NCBI GenBank assembly: GCA_041658205.1
Contig: JBBAAO010000003.1
Span: 248,001 to 312,000, forward strand
Length of the DNA stretch: 64,000 bases
DNA from: Bacteroidota bacterium
GTDB lineage: Bacteria > Bacteroidota > Ignavibacteria > UBA10030 > UBA8401
Reading direction: 5' to 3'
The translations under genes and the position numbers were made by a program. Below, one piece after another: positions 53,261 to 61,702 of the stretch. Below the pieces are notes generated by a model. The model saw only the letters and a list, made by a program, of their open reading frames with translations. It was not told the origin of the DNA and did no database searches. Numbering within the stretch: position 1 is the first letter of the stretch; every line of letters begins with the position of its first letter.

Positions 53261-54610
53261 ATGAAAACGCTGTTGATGATCATCGCCGTACTGCTGGTGA
53301 CGACGGTTTGGAACGGTCCTCTATTCGCACAGGATAAGATTCTTCCCTACCCGATCCACCAGAAACAATTGGCGAACGGATTGAACGTTGTTACAGTACA
53401 GTTTGATAGTCCCGGGTTAGCGTCATTTTTTATTGTTGTGCGAGTCGGTTCGCGCAATGAAGTAGAAGAAGGCGTGACCGGATTTGCACACTTTTTTGAA
53501 CATATGATGTTCCGTGGAACGGATAAATTCCCCCGCGATAAATATAACGAAGTGCTGAAATCAGTCGGTGCAGGAGCAAACGCCAATACCTGGTTCGATC
53601 GCACCATCTATCATATGACCGGCGACGCGACCAAATTACAGACTATGTTCGAGATCGAAGCCGATCGCTTTATGAATCTGAATTACACTGAGCATGATTT
53701 TAAGACCGAGGCCGGCGCCGTAAAAGGTGAATACACAAAAAATAATGCCAGTCCATACGCTCAATTGGAAGAAAACCTTCTCAACACCGCGTTCGATAAG
53801 CACACCTATAAGCATACAACGATGGGTTTTTTGAAGGACATCATCGATATGCCGAATCAATATAAATATTCTCTCGAGTTTTTTAACCGTTACTATCGTC
53901 CTGAATTTGCGACAATTGTTGTTGTGGGCGACGCTAAGCCGGAACAAGTGAACGCTCTTGCTGAGCAATATTTTGGAATGTGGAAACATGGAACATACGT
54001 CTCCGTTGTTGCTCCGGAACCGCTACAAGACACCGCACGGTATACACATCTGCAGAACGGATCAATTCCTCCATATCTCAGCCTGAACTTCAAAACCCCG
54101 GCATACAGCGATGTCGATATCAGCGTTCCTGCAATCGATGTGTTGAATGCGATTCTTTTCGCCGAAACATCGCCATTGTATAAAAAATTAGTGTTGGAAG
54201 AACAGAAAGTCCGCAACCTGAGCGGCGATATGCTGTTCACTCGCGATCCATATCTTTCTTCCATCGAAGCATCCCTCATTAAAAAAGAGGATATGCAGTA
54301 TGTGAAAGATGAAATTATGAAAGCGATCGAAGATTTTAAGAAAAACGGTACAAGCGAGAAAAATCTTGCCGACACGAAATCGCGAATGAAATATAACTTC
54401 GCAATGTCTATCGATAATCCTTCAACTATTGCCAATTCACTCAGCACATATATCACGCTCATTGGCGATCCGGAATCGCTAAACCGGCTCTATACACTAT
54501 ATGAAAAAGTGACGGTGGATGATTTGAAAGCTACCGCTGCAAAATATTATGTTCCATCGGGACTGACTGTTGCAACAATCTCAGCCGATACGCAAGGAGG
54601 TGTGAAATAA
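53261..54610 (+). CDS. M16 family zinc metallopeptidase, catalytic subunit
   Basis: 449 residues with signal peptide MKTLLMIIAVLLVTTVWNGPLFAQ. The inverted zinc motif HFFEH is in GFAHFFEHMMFRGTDKF near residue 78, and the third ligand Glu is in EIEADRF (residue ~136) with the supporting Glu in TEAGAVKGEY. The second half is the non-catalytic domain expected of M16B enzymes. AAGGAGA precedes the ATG. The stop overlaps the start of the next gene (TAATG), the usual arrangement of the two M16 subunits. Both are exported. Confidence 0.94.
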   Translation: MKTLLMIIAVLLVTTVWNGPLFAQDKILPYPIHQKQLANGLNVVTVQFDSPGLASFFIVVRVGSRNEVEEGVTGFAHFFEHMMFRGTDKFPRDKYNEVLKSVGAGANANTWFDRTIYHMTGDATKLQTMFEIEADRFMNLNYTEHDFKTEAGAVKGEYTKNNASPYAQLEENLLNTAFDKHTYKHTTMGFLKDIIDMPNQYKYSLEFFNRYYRPEFATIVVVGDAKPEQVNALAEQYFGMWKHGTYVSVVAPEPLQDTARYTHLQNGSIPPYLSLNFKTPAYSDVDISVPAIDVLNAILFAETSPLYKKLVLEEQKVRNLSGDMLFTRDPYLSSIEASLIKKEDMQYVKDEIMKAIEDFKKNGTSEKNLADTKSRMKYNFAMSIDNPSTIANSLSTYITLIGDPESLNRLYTLYEKVTVDDLKATAAKYYVPSGLTVATISADTQGGVK

Positions 54611-56143
54611 TGAAAACACTTATTCTAACAATACTCTTTGCAGCATCGATCTTTGCACAACAACTGGTGGAGATTAAACAGCCAACTTCTAATAAAGTGG
54701 TTATTAAATTACGATTTGCCAATGGTTCCATTTCCGATCCGAAAGGGAAAGAAGGACTCACTGCTGCAACTGCAAATTTGATTACACAAGGCGGAACAAA
54801 AGAAATGACCTTCAGTGAAATCCAGGATAAAATTTATCCGTGGGCTGCAGGGTATTATGCACAAGTGGATAAAGAAGTAACAACATTCACGTTTGCCGTA
54901 CATGTCGATTTTCTGGATCAGTTTTATCCTATCATTAAAGGATTAATACTAACGCCTTCATTTGCTGAGACAGATTTTCAACGCGTGATGAAAAATCAGC
55001 AAAACTATGTTGACCAGGTCATTCGCGCTTCGTCCGATGAAGAGTACAGCAAAAAAAGCACTGGAAGATCTTCTCTTCCGGGGAACGAATTATCAACACA
55101 AAGTGCAGGGAACATCAACAAGCGTAAAAGCAATCACACTTGACGATATCAAACAGCATTTTGCCAATGTCTTCACAAAAAATAATCTCACCATCGGCAT
55201 TGTGGGAAATTATTCGGATGCATTCCTGAAACAATTAACATCCGATATGACGCTTCTTTCCGAGAAAAAATTTGCTGCGCCGAAATCAGCGAAAGCAAAT
55301 ATCCCGGAAGGTGTGCAGGTCGAAATTATCGCAAAGGATAATGCGTTTGGCTCGGCAATTTTCACCGGAACACCTCTTGCCATTACACGTTCCAGTAAAG
55401 ATTTTGCCGCATTGATGGTGGCAAATTCGTATCTCGGCGAGCATCGTAAATCATACGGGCAATTGTATCAAAAACTCCGTGAAACCCGTTCCATGAACTA
55501 TGGGGACTATTCCTACATTGAATGGTATAACAATGGAGGCGGCTACATGCTTCCTCCGTCCGGTGTACCGCGCAGCTCAAATTACTTCGCGCTTTGGATT
55601 CGTCCCGTGCAAATCGCAAAACAATTGAAGATGCAGTACAAAGAACTTGCCGATATAAAGGTCGGCCATGCTCATTTTGCCCTGCGATTAGCAGTCCGCG
55701 AAGTGGACAACATCATCCGCAATGGATTATCCAAAGAAGATTTTGAAGCAACGCGGACATTCCTTCGAAGTTATATCAAGTTGTATGTTCAGACACCGAA
55801 CGAACAACTCGGATATTTGATGGATTCCAAATTCTACGGACGAAAGAATTTCATTTCCGAAGTGGATAAGGAACTGGCAAAACTCACCGCGAAAGATGTG
55901 AATGGCGCCGTCAAAAAATATTGGCGGACAAATAACATGTTTGTCACCATCGTTACCGATAAGAGTGAAGCGGAAGCATTGGCGAAAAGTTTAAAGGAGA
56001 ACACTCCGTCACCGATGACATATTCCGAAGCGGTGAAAGCCGGACTTCCCAAAGAAGTTCTTGCCGAAGACGATGCTGTCGCAACATATAAGCTCAATGT
56101 AAAGAATGTGACAATCGTTGATTCGAAAGATACATTCAAATAG
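54610..56143 (+). pseudogene. M16 family peptidase-like partner subunit, frameshifted
   Basis: Frame 1 runs 54610-~55056 and frame 2 from there to 56143. They join at a run of seven A (55051-55057): AGC AAA AAA, then GCA CTG GAA restores ...YSKKALEDLLFRGTNYQHKVQG, continuous with the family sequence. One A fewer would make a single protein of about 510 residues. The HxxEH motif is absent (ATANLITQGGT in its place), as in the non-catalytic subunit of heterodimeric M16B peptidases. A signal peptide (MKTLILTILFAASIFAQ) is present. It could be a sequencing error, real decay, or slippage. The pairing with the catalytic gene makes an error or slippage plausible. Confidence 0.82.
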
Positions 56144-56151
56144 TTCTCTCT

Positions 56152-56182
56152 GTTGACCGTCACCTTAACGGTGACGGTCAAC
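56152..56182. repeat. Perfect 13-bp hairpin
   Basis: GTTGACCGTCACC, loop TTAAC, GGTGACGGTCAAC. There is no T run, so it is not a standard terminator. It lies just after the M16 gene stop and before the real terminator. Confidence 0.7.
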
Positions 56183-56205
56183 GTTATATAGTAAGCGCTT
56201 CAAAA

Positions 56206-56250
56206 CCAAAAAGGGGTTCGGATGTTCAATCCGGATCCCTTTTTTTTTCA
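56206..56250 (+). terminator. Rho-independent terminator after the M16 pair
   Basis: AAAAAGGGGTTCGGAT, loop, ATCCGGATCCCTTTTTTTT: a long stem with one mismatch and an eight-T run. Confidence 0.9.
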
Positions 56251-56429
56251 TTTCAATTGAGAATCAACTGATGAACAACTCTATTAACCCAATCATTTCA
56301 TAGCTGTATATATAGTTAGAGAAATCATATCAACAATATCATAAAGGAGTGTAATGTTCCCAAAAAAGTATATTTTGTGTAACTCCTATAAAAAGTGTAT
56401 TTTATATAAGTATAACTACAAGAGGTACA

Positions 56430-58232
56430 ATGAACACGCAACAATCCTTACATACATTCCATGTTCCTGTCATGGGAATCGGATTTACCATTGACACACC
56501 GATTAAAGTGGCACACTACGGAATATCATCTGTCATGTCTCTTGTGGATGATATCCTCGTTGAAAAAATGAGGGAATTTTATTGCAAGAAATTGGAACTT
56601 CCGTTCTCTCCGATCACCGAAAAGAACAGCACCGATCATCGTGCCGAACGCATCACCGCGTATTTAAACATGGTGGATCAAGTCGTTCAAACCAAGTTTG
56701 CCGAAGTCAAACGTTCCATCTATGAAACCGGCGAAGAAGTGCAAAAGTACATCGATATGCTCCCCGATTTTTCCGCGGTGAAGAAACAGTTCCAGGAAAT
56801 GATTGCAAACAATACCGTGCGCGAGGATATTGCAGCCTGGATCGACAAACAACTTCATCCCGGAAGCATCGATGTGAATATCATGACGAAGCTGGATAAA
56901 GATAATTACCGTGATGATGTAAAATTATCGCATGAATATAATGATGCTCATGCTGCCCTTCGCGGTTACGCTCAAAGCACCTTGCGTTCCTGTATCGTTT
57001 TTTCCGCCGGTATGAATCCACGATTGTACAGTTACATTGAAAAATTCGAAGACTTTTATCCCGATGAAAATGGTGAAATCAAAAAGAAAATCATTCTGAA
57101 AGTAAGCGACTACCGCTCTGCCATCATCCAGGGAAAATTCCTTGCGAAAAAAGGATTGTGGGTTTCGGAATATCGTATTGAATCCGGCTTAAACTGCGGC
57201 GGCCATGCTTTTGCAACCGACGGATATCTGATGGGACCGATTTTGGAAGAGTTCAAAAAAAATCGTCAGGAATTGATCCAAACGACACATGGCATTGTGA
57301 CGGAAGCGTTAAAGAACAAAAATCGTCCCGTTCCCCTTTCTCCTCTGCCAATCAAGATCACTGCGCAAGGTGGAGTTGGAACAGCGGCAGAACATAATTT
57401 TTTACTCGAATATTACGGACTTGATTCCATCGGATGGGGCTCACCGTTCTTATTATGCTCCGAAGTGACAAACGTTGATGATCATACGCGCGAACTTCTT
57501 TGCAAAGCAAAAGAAGAGGATTTGTACCTTAGCAATATTTCTCCGCTCGGAGTTCCGTTTAATAGTCTACGCGGCAACACCAAGGATATGGAAAAACAGG
57601 AGTTGATTGACAAAGGACGTCCGGGAAGTTCCTGCCCGAAGAAATATATTCAGCTGAATACAGAGTTCGGTGAACGTGCTATCTGCCGCGCATCAAGACA
57701 GTATCAAAATCTTCGAATCAACCTTCTTGATGAAAAGGGATTGAGTGAAGAAGATCGGCTGAAGGAATTCGATGCGATTACCGATAAATCGTGCATCTGT
57801 GTCGGACTAGGCACGTCGGCATTGATTGTCAACAATTTAAGCACGCGGACAGAAGGTCCGGGTGTTTCCGTCTGTCCGGGACCGAACATTGCGTACTTTG
57901 AAAAAGTGGTTTCGCTGCGAACAATGATTGATCACATCTATGGAAGAACATCCATCGTCAACGAAGCGAACCGTCCGAATCTATTTGTGAAAGAATTGCA
58001 GTTGTATGTGGATTATTTGAAGAATATGATGGATGAAACACCGAAACCATTCACTGAAAAACAAATGAAGTATTATCAACTCTTCCAGCAAAATCTTGAT
58101 GAGGGGATCATATACTACAAACAACTCTATGCCGATTTTGAATCGAAAGTAGCAGTTTTAAAGAATGATGTGATGTCAGAGCTTGAACAGATTCGTCACG
58201 AACTGCATGAGCCGGTAATGGCAAATGTGTAA
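56430..58232 (+). CDS. Large protein of unknown function, Cys-rich, TIM-barrel-like
   Basis: 600 residues without signal peptide or membrane helix. Distinct blocks: VMGIGFTIDTPIKVAHYGISSVMSLVDD at the start, GLNCGGHAFATDGYLMGPILEEF near residue 253, KITAQGGVGTAAEHNFLLEYYGLDSIGWGSPFLL near 304-336 (a barrel-like pattern reminiscent of GGIGT...G.DAV.WGTPF in flavin-dependent nitronate monooxygenase or glutamate synthase folds), ISPLGVPFNSLRGN, and CICVGLGTSAL. At least nine Cys are scattered, several near barrel turns. A coiled-coil-like C-terminus follows. I cannot name the family. It is well separated from its neighbours by terminators, so it is transcribed alone. The upstream region 56340-56429 is very AT-rich with repeated AAAAAGTRTATTTT blocks, probably the promoter area. 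Confidence 0.82.
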   Translation: MNTQQSLHTFHVPVMGIGFTIDTPIKVAHYGISSVMSLVDDILVEKMREFYCKKLELPFSPITEKNSTDHRAERITAYLNMVDQVVQTKFAEVKRSIYETGEEVQKYIDMLPDFSAVKKQFQEMIANNTVREDIAAWIDKQLHPGSIDVNIMTKLDKDNYRDDVKLSHEYNDAHAALRGYAQSTLRSCIVFSAGMNPRLYSYIEKFEDFYPDENGEIKKKIILKVSDYRSAIIQGKFLAKKGLWVSEYRIESGLNCGGHAFATDGYLMGPILEEFKKNRQELIQTTHGIVTEALKNKNRPVPLSPLPIKITAQGGVGTAAEHNFLLEYYGLDSIGWGSPFLLCSEVTNVDDHTRELLCKAKEEDLYLSNISPLGVPFNSLRGNTKDMEKQELIDKGRPGSSCPKKYIQLNTEFGERAICRASRQYQNLRINLLDEKGLSEEDRLKEFDAITDKSCICVGLGTSALIVNNLSTRTEGPGVSVCPGPNIAYFEKVVSLRTMIDHIYGRTSIVNEANRPNLFVKELQLYVDYLKNMMDETPKPFTEKQMKYYQLFQQNLDEGIIYYKQLYADFESKVAVLKNDVMSELEQIRHELHEPVMANV

Positions 58233-58255
58233 ATACCATTCTCAAGAGTAAAACA

Positions 58256-58283
58256 AAAAGCCGCGATCATTTCGCGGCTTTTC
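58256..58283 (+). terminator. Rho-independent terminator
   Basis: AAAAGCCGCGA, loop, TCGCGGCTTTT with further T. It lies between the 600-residue protein and the convergent membrane protein, and probably serves both. Confidence 0.92.
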
Positions 58284-58336
58284 TATTTTTATCTCTGTAG
58301 CGTCCTAAAACAGGTAGACACAAAAGGAGCGCTTCG

Positions 58337-59131
58337 TTAATTCGGTTTCATTGTGTTATAATCCAGTTCTGTTCCCCATAAGCTGTGTGGTATCAAAAAA
58401 ACTATCAGCGTTATTATTGCAGCACCCAGCACCCATCGTTTTGGATTTGTTGACTTCTGTACAGCAATGGAAGCACCCAGCCACGCAAGGAATGCGATCA
58501 ATGTTTTATTATCGGTAATATCAGTTCCAAACGGAAAACCTGTCCACCATTCGTTAAATGCGTATTTCAATACCAATGGACCGAGAATCATTCCGCCGAT
58601 CGTTAGCACGATAAATGTTGCGTACGTGATTGTTTTAAATGAAGGCTCTTTTGCAAAGAATTCCAATCCTGCCCTCGCTGAAAGAAGCATTCCAATAAAC
58701 ATTGCAGCAATATGAAGAATCAATACCGGCGCAGGAACGTCTCCACGAAAACGGATCACTGTTGAAGCAGAAAATGTTTGCTTACCGTCCGTCAGAAAGA
58801 CGGTATACTGAAGTTTTCCTGCTGGCGGTTGTTGAGGAAGAGCGGCAGAAAGAATGCCTTCCTTCATAACCATCGGGATGGATGCAGGCGCGTCATTCGT
58901 ATTATATCGTTTCCACTCCACTTTTCCGGTGATGTTGGCATTATTTGATCGGACGGTAACAGGATGGTCGCTCTCACCGCCATGGGTTCGCTCTAAAACA
59001 ACTTCAATCGCTTTTCCATCCAGCAAGGTAACGTATTGTTTTGGGTATGAGGGACCGGTCATTCGTTGATAAACAGCTGATCCCAGCGTAATCATTAAGG
59101 CAAGTATCCAAAGATGGTATGTTCGTTTCAT
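58337..59131 (-). CDS. Membrane protein of unknown function
   Basis: 264 residues from the Met at 59131. One N-terminal helix (YHLWILALMITLGSAVY), a beta-rich exported domain (VEVVLERTHGGE, KVEWKRYNTND, LQYTVFLTDGKQ), then five hydrophobic segments from residue ~140 (PVLILHIAAMFIGMLLS, TYATFIVLTIGGMILGPLVL, LIAFLAWLGASIAV, WVLGAAIITLIVFLIP). The order suggests a sensor or transport-related protein with a periplasmic domain. No family recognised. The longer frame from 59209 lacks protein-like content. Confidence 0.75.
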   Translation of the reverse strand: MKRTYHLWILALMITLGSAVYQRMTGPSYPKQYVTLLDGKAIEVVLERTHGGESDHPVTVRSNNANITGKVEWKRYNTNDAPASIPMVMKEGILSAALPQQPPAGKLQYTVFLTDGKQTFSASTVIRFRGDVPAPVLILHIAAMFIGMLLSARAGLEFFAKEPSFKTITYATFIVLTIGGMILGPLVLKYAFNEWWTGFPFGTDITDNKTLIAFLAWLGASIAVQKSTNPKRWVLGAAIITLIVFLIPHSLWGTELDYNTMKPN

Positions 59132-59349
59132 AAAGATAATAGTAATGTTGTGAAATATGACTCTTGATGAATGGTAATTGTGCAAAGTGTATGCCGAAAG
59201 AATATGCAAAATCCTATAGGAAAAGCAGATAACAAATTCTTATTTGTGAAATTTTCAGCCGAAGATTTTCAATTGTGAAAGAATTTCGTACTGAGAAAGG
59301 CGGGGATACTTAACAGTAAACCACAAAAGCACATAGATCACGTAGCATA

Positions 59350-59634
59350 CTATTTTTTATTACCGACAACCACATTCCATGGACGGATCTCATATTTTTT
59401 TACTATACCGTTTTTGTAATATGGATCGTTCTTGACGAATGCTTCGATCGTATCCGGACTCTTCACGGTAAACACGAGAACGGATCGATCAGCAGGATCG
59501 GTAAATACACCGCCAAATGCAAGATCTCCTCTTGCAGATGCTTCATTCGCAAGACGAAGATGTTCTTCACGCAACGGTGTTCTTCGCACAACATAATCAT
59601 CCACAACATAGTAGATCAAGACGTAATAGTTCAT
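59350..59634 (-). CDS. YciI-like protein
   Basis: 94 residues. The ferredoxin-like YciI fold is recognisable from YYVLIYYVVDDYVVRR, REEHLRLANEASARGDLAFGG (His and Asp conserved), TVKSPDTIEAFVKNDPYYKNGIVKKYEIRPWNVV. YciI proteins are small enzymes or binding proteins of uncertain role. The ATG overlaps the stop of MetZ (ATGA), so translation is coupled. Confidence 0.9.
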   Translation of the reverse strand: MNYYVLIYYVVDDYVVRRTPLREEHLRLANEASARGDLAFGGVFTDPADRSVLVFTVKSPDTIEAFVKNDPYYKNGIVKKYEIRPWNVVVGNKK

Positions 59635-60809
59635 CGGCTCTTCTCCAATGCTTGTTCAATGTCTGCGATAACATCATCAATATGTTCCAATCCAACGGAG
59701 ACGCGGATCAGTCCCGGCAATATTCCGACTGCCGCTCGTTCTGCGTCGGACAGTTTCGAGTGCGTGGTGGATGCAGGATGTGTTGCGATGGATCTTGAAT
59801 CACCAAGATTTGCTGTGTGAGAAATCATTTGTAATGAATTCAAAAATTTTCTGCCCCTATCTATTCCGCCTTTTACAACAAAAGTAACGAGTCCGCCGCC
59901 GAGTTTCATTTGTTTCTTCGCAAGTTGAAATTGCGGATGAGAAGGAAGGAAAGGGTATTTTACTTTTTCTATTTCCGGATGCTGCTCCAGTCGCTGTGCA
60001 AGTGCCATTGCATTTTCACAATGACGATCCATTCGTACGGATAATGTTTCCAAACTTTTTGAAAGGATCCACGCGTTAAACGGGGATAATGACGGTCCGC
60101 TATGCCGTGCAAAGAAACGGACATCTTTAATCAATTCTTTTTTTCCCACAATAATTCCACCGATTGTTCTTCCTTGACCGTCAAGAAACTTTGTTCCGGA
60201 GTGAATGACAATATCCGCACCAAATGCTATCGGTTGTTGCAGATATGGCGTGCAGAAACAGTTATCGACATTTAGCAGTATGTTATGTTTTTTCGCAAGT
60301 GTTCCAATCCAAGCAAGATCAATAATATCAAGCGCAGGGTTGGATGGTGTTTCGATAAAGATCATTTTTGTATTTTTTTGAATGAGTCCTTCCCATGTTT
60401 CCGGCTTATCAACATCCGCATAGGAGTGGGTGATTCCCCATTTCGGCAGGATCATTGTTAGAATCTGATGTGTTGAACCGAACACAGAACGTGAGACAAG
60501 AAGATGATCTCCAGATTTCAACAACGCTGCTAAGCTGGTAAAAACAGCGGACATCCCGGACGCCGTGGCGATACCATCTTCCGCCCCTTCCAGCAAGCAC
60601 ATCTTTTCAATAAACTCGGTGTTGTTGGGATTGGAGAATCGGGTGTAAATATTTCCCGGGATTTCATCGGCAAACAGTGCGCGTGCCTGTTCAGCATCGT
60701 CGAAGACAAAACTGGATGTCATATAGAGCGGAACAGAATGTTCACGCATTTGGCTTCGCGGCGCTTGTGTGCGGATCGCATTGGTTTCAAATTTTTTCGA
60801 TTTTGCCAT
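59631..60809 (-). CDS. metZ: O-succinylhomoserine sulfhydrylase (Cys/Met metabolism PLP enzyme)
   Basis: 392 residues. It makes homocysteine from O-succinylhomoserine and sulfide, using PLP. Family features: YTRFSNPNNTEFIEKMCLLEGAEDGIATASGMSAV, the PLP Lys in IVIHSGTKFLDGQGRTIGGIIVG, and SLGDSRSIATHPASTTHSKLSDAERAAVGI near the C-terminus. The family includes cystathionine beta-lyase and gamma-lyase. The HPASTTHS and FLDGQGR segments match the sulfhydrylase branch, so I give metZ with moderate certainty. The next gene upstream is divergent (dNK). It is paired with yciI downstream. Confidence 0.85.
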   Translation of the reverse strand: MAKSKKFETNAIRTQAPRSQMREHSVPLYMTSSFVFDDAEQARALFADEIPGNIYTRFSNPNNTEFIEKMCLLEGAEDGIATASGMSAVFTSLAALLKSGDHLLVSRSVFGSTHQILTMILPKWGITHSYADVDKPETWEGLIQKNTKMIFIETPSNPALDIIDLAWIGTLAKKHNILLNVDNCFCTPYLQQPIAFGADIVIHSGTKFLDGQGRTIGGIIVGKKELIKDVRFFARHSGPSLSPFNAWILSKSLETLSVRMDRHCENAMALAQRLEQHPEIEKVKYPFLPSHPQFQLAKKQMKLGGGLVTFVVKGGIDRGRKFLNSLQMISHTANLGDSRSIATHPASTTHSKLSDAERAAVGILPGLIRVSVGLEHIDDVIADIEQALEKSR

Positions 60810-60952
60810 GACTTTTTCCTACGAAATTATAAACGCAACTGTCTCTATAATAGAAGGTTTTTAACGATGTCTAAGTATTGTACTATAAAAATAATATACC
60901 AAATTTGGGAATTTGTTTTCGATAAAATCTTTGTTACTTTCTTCATACTTAT

Positions 60953-61600
60953 ATGAACAATAACTCAAACAAATATTTTATTGCTGTAGCCGGAAACATC
61001 GGTGCAGGTAAATCGTCGCTGACACGAATGCTCGGCGAACGATTCAACTGGAAACCATATTTCGAATCGGTGGAAGACAATCCATATCTTTCTGATTTCT
61101 ACGGGGATATGAACCGCTGGTCATTTCACCTGCAAATGTATTTTTTAGCGAACAGGTTTAAAAGCCACAAAGAGATCGTCGAATCACACAAATCGGTGAT
61201 TCAGGACCGGTCAATTTACGAGGATGCAGAAATCTTTGCCAAAAACCTTCATATGATTGGAAAAATGGATAAGCGGGATTACGAAAACTATGTTTCCCTT
61301 TTCCATGTGATGATGGAATATCTGAGACCGCCAGATCTGCTCATCTATCTTCGCTCCACAGTGGATACACTTGTTTCGCAGATTAAAATGCGCGGACGTG
61401 AATATGAACAGAGCATTCCAAGAGAATATCTGGAACAGTTGAACAGTCATTACGAGGAATGGATTGGATATTACAAGATCGGTCCGCTGCTCGTTATCGA
61501 AAGTGATCCGCTTGATTTCGTCCATCGCCCTTCAGATTTCGAGTTCATCGTGAATGAAGTGAAGAATGCGTTACCACAATTGCAGCTATTCGAAAATTAA
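60953..61600 (+). CDS. Deoxynucleoside kinase
   Basis: 215 residues. It phosphorylates deoxyadenosine/deoxyguanosine or similar in salvage. P-loop GNIGAGKSSLT at residues ~14-24, catalytic Glu in ESVEDNPYL, and the DRS motif in VIQDRSIYEDAEIF. R-rich lid MRGREYEQSIPREYL. The fold is that of the dCK/dGK family of bacteria. The upstream gap is about 140 bases and divergent to metZ. A terminator follows. Confidence 0.93.
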   Translation: MNNNSNKYFIAVAGNIGAGKSSLTRMLGERFNWKPYFESVEDNPYLSDFYGDMNRWSFHLQMYFLANRFKSHKEIVESHKSVIQDRSIYEDAEIFAKNLHMIGKMDKRDYENYVSLFHVMMEYLRPPDLLIYLRSTVDTLVSQIKMRGREYEQSIPREYLEQLNSHYEEWIGYYKIGPLLVIESDPLDFVHRPSDFEFIVNEVKNALPQLQLFEN

Positions 61601-61652
61601 GTATAGCACATCGTCGAAATCTTAAAGATTTCAGCGATATGATTTTAAAACT

Positions 61653-61686
61653 AAAAACCCGAAGAGCATCATTCTTCGGGTTTTTT
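61653..61686. terminator. Bidirectional terminator between convergent genes
   Basis: AAACCCGAAGA, loop, TCTTCGGGTTT with T runs on both sides. A second small hairpin GAAATCT-TAA-AGATTTC lies just before it at 61616-61632. Confidence 0.92.
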
Positions 61687-61702
61687 ATTTCTCCATACTC
61701 AA

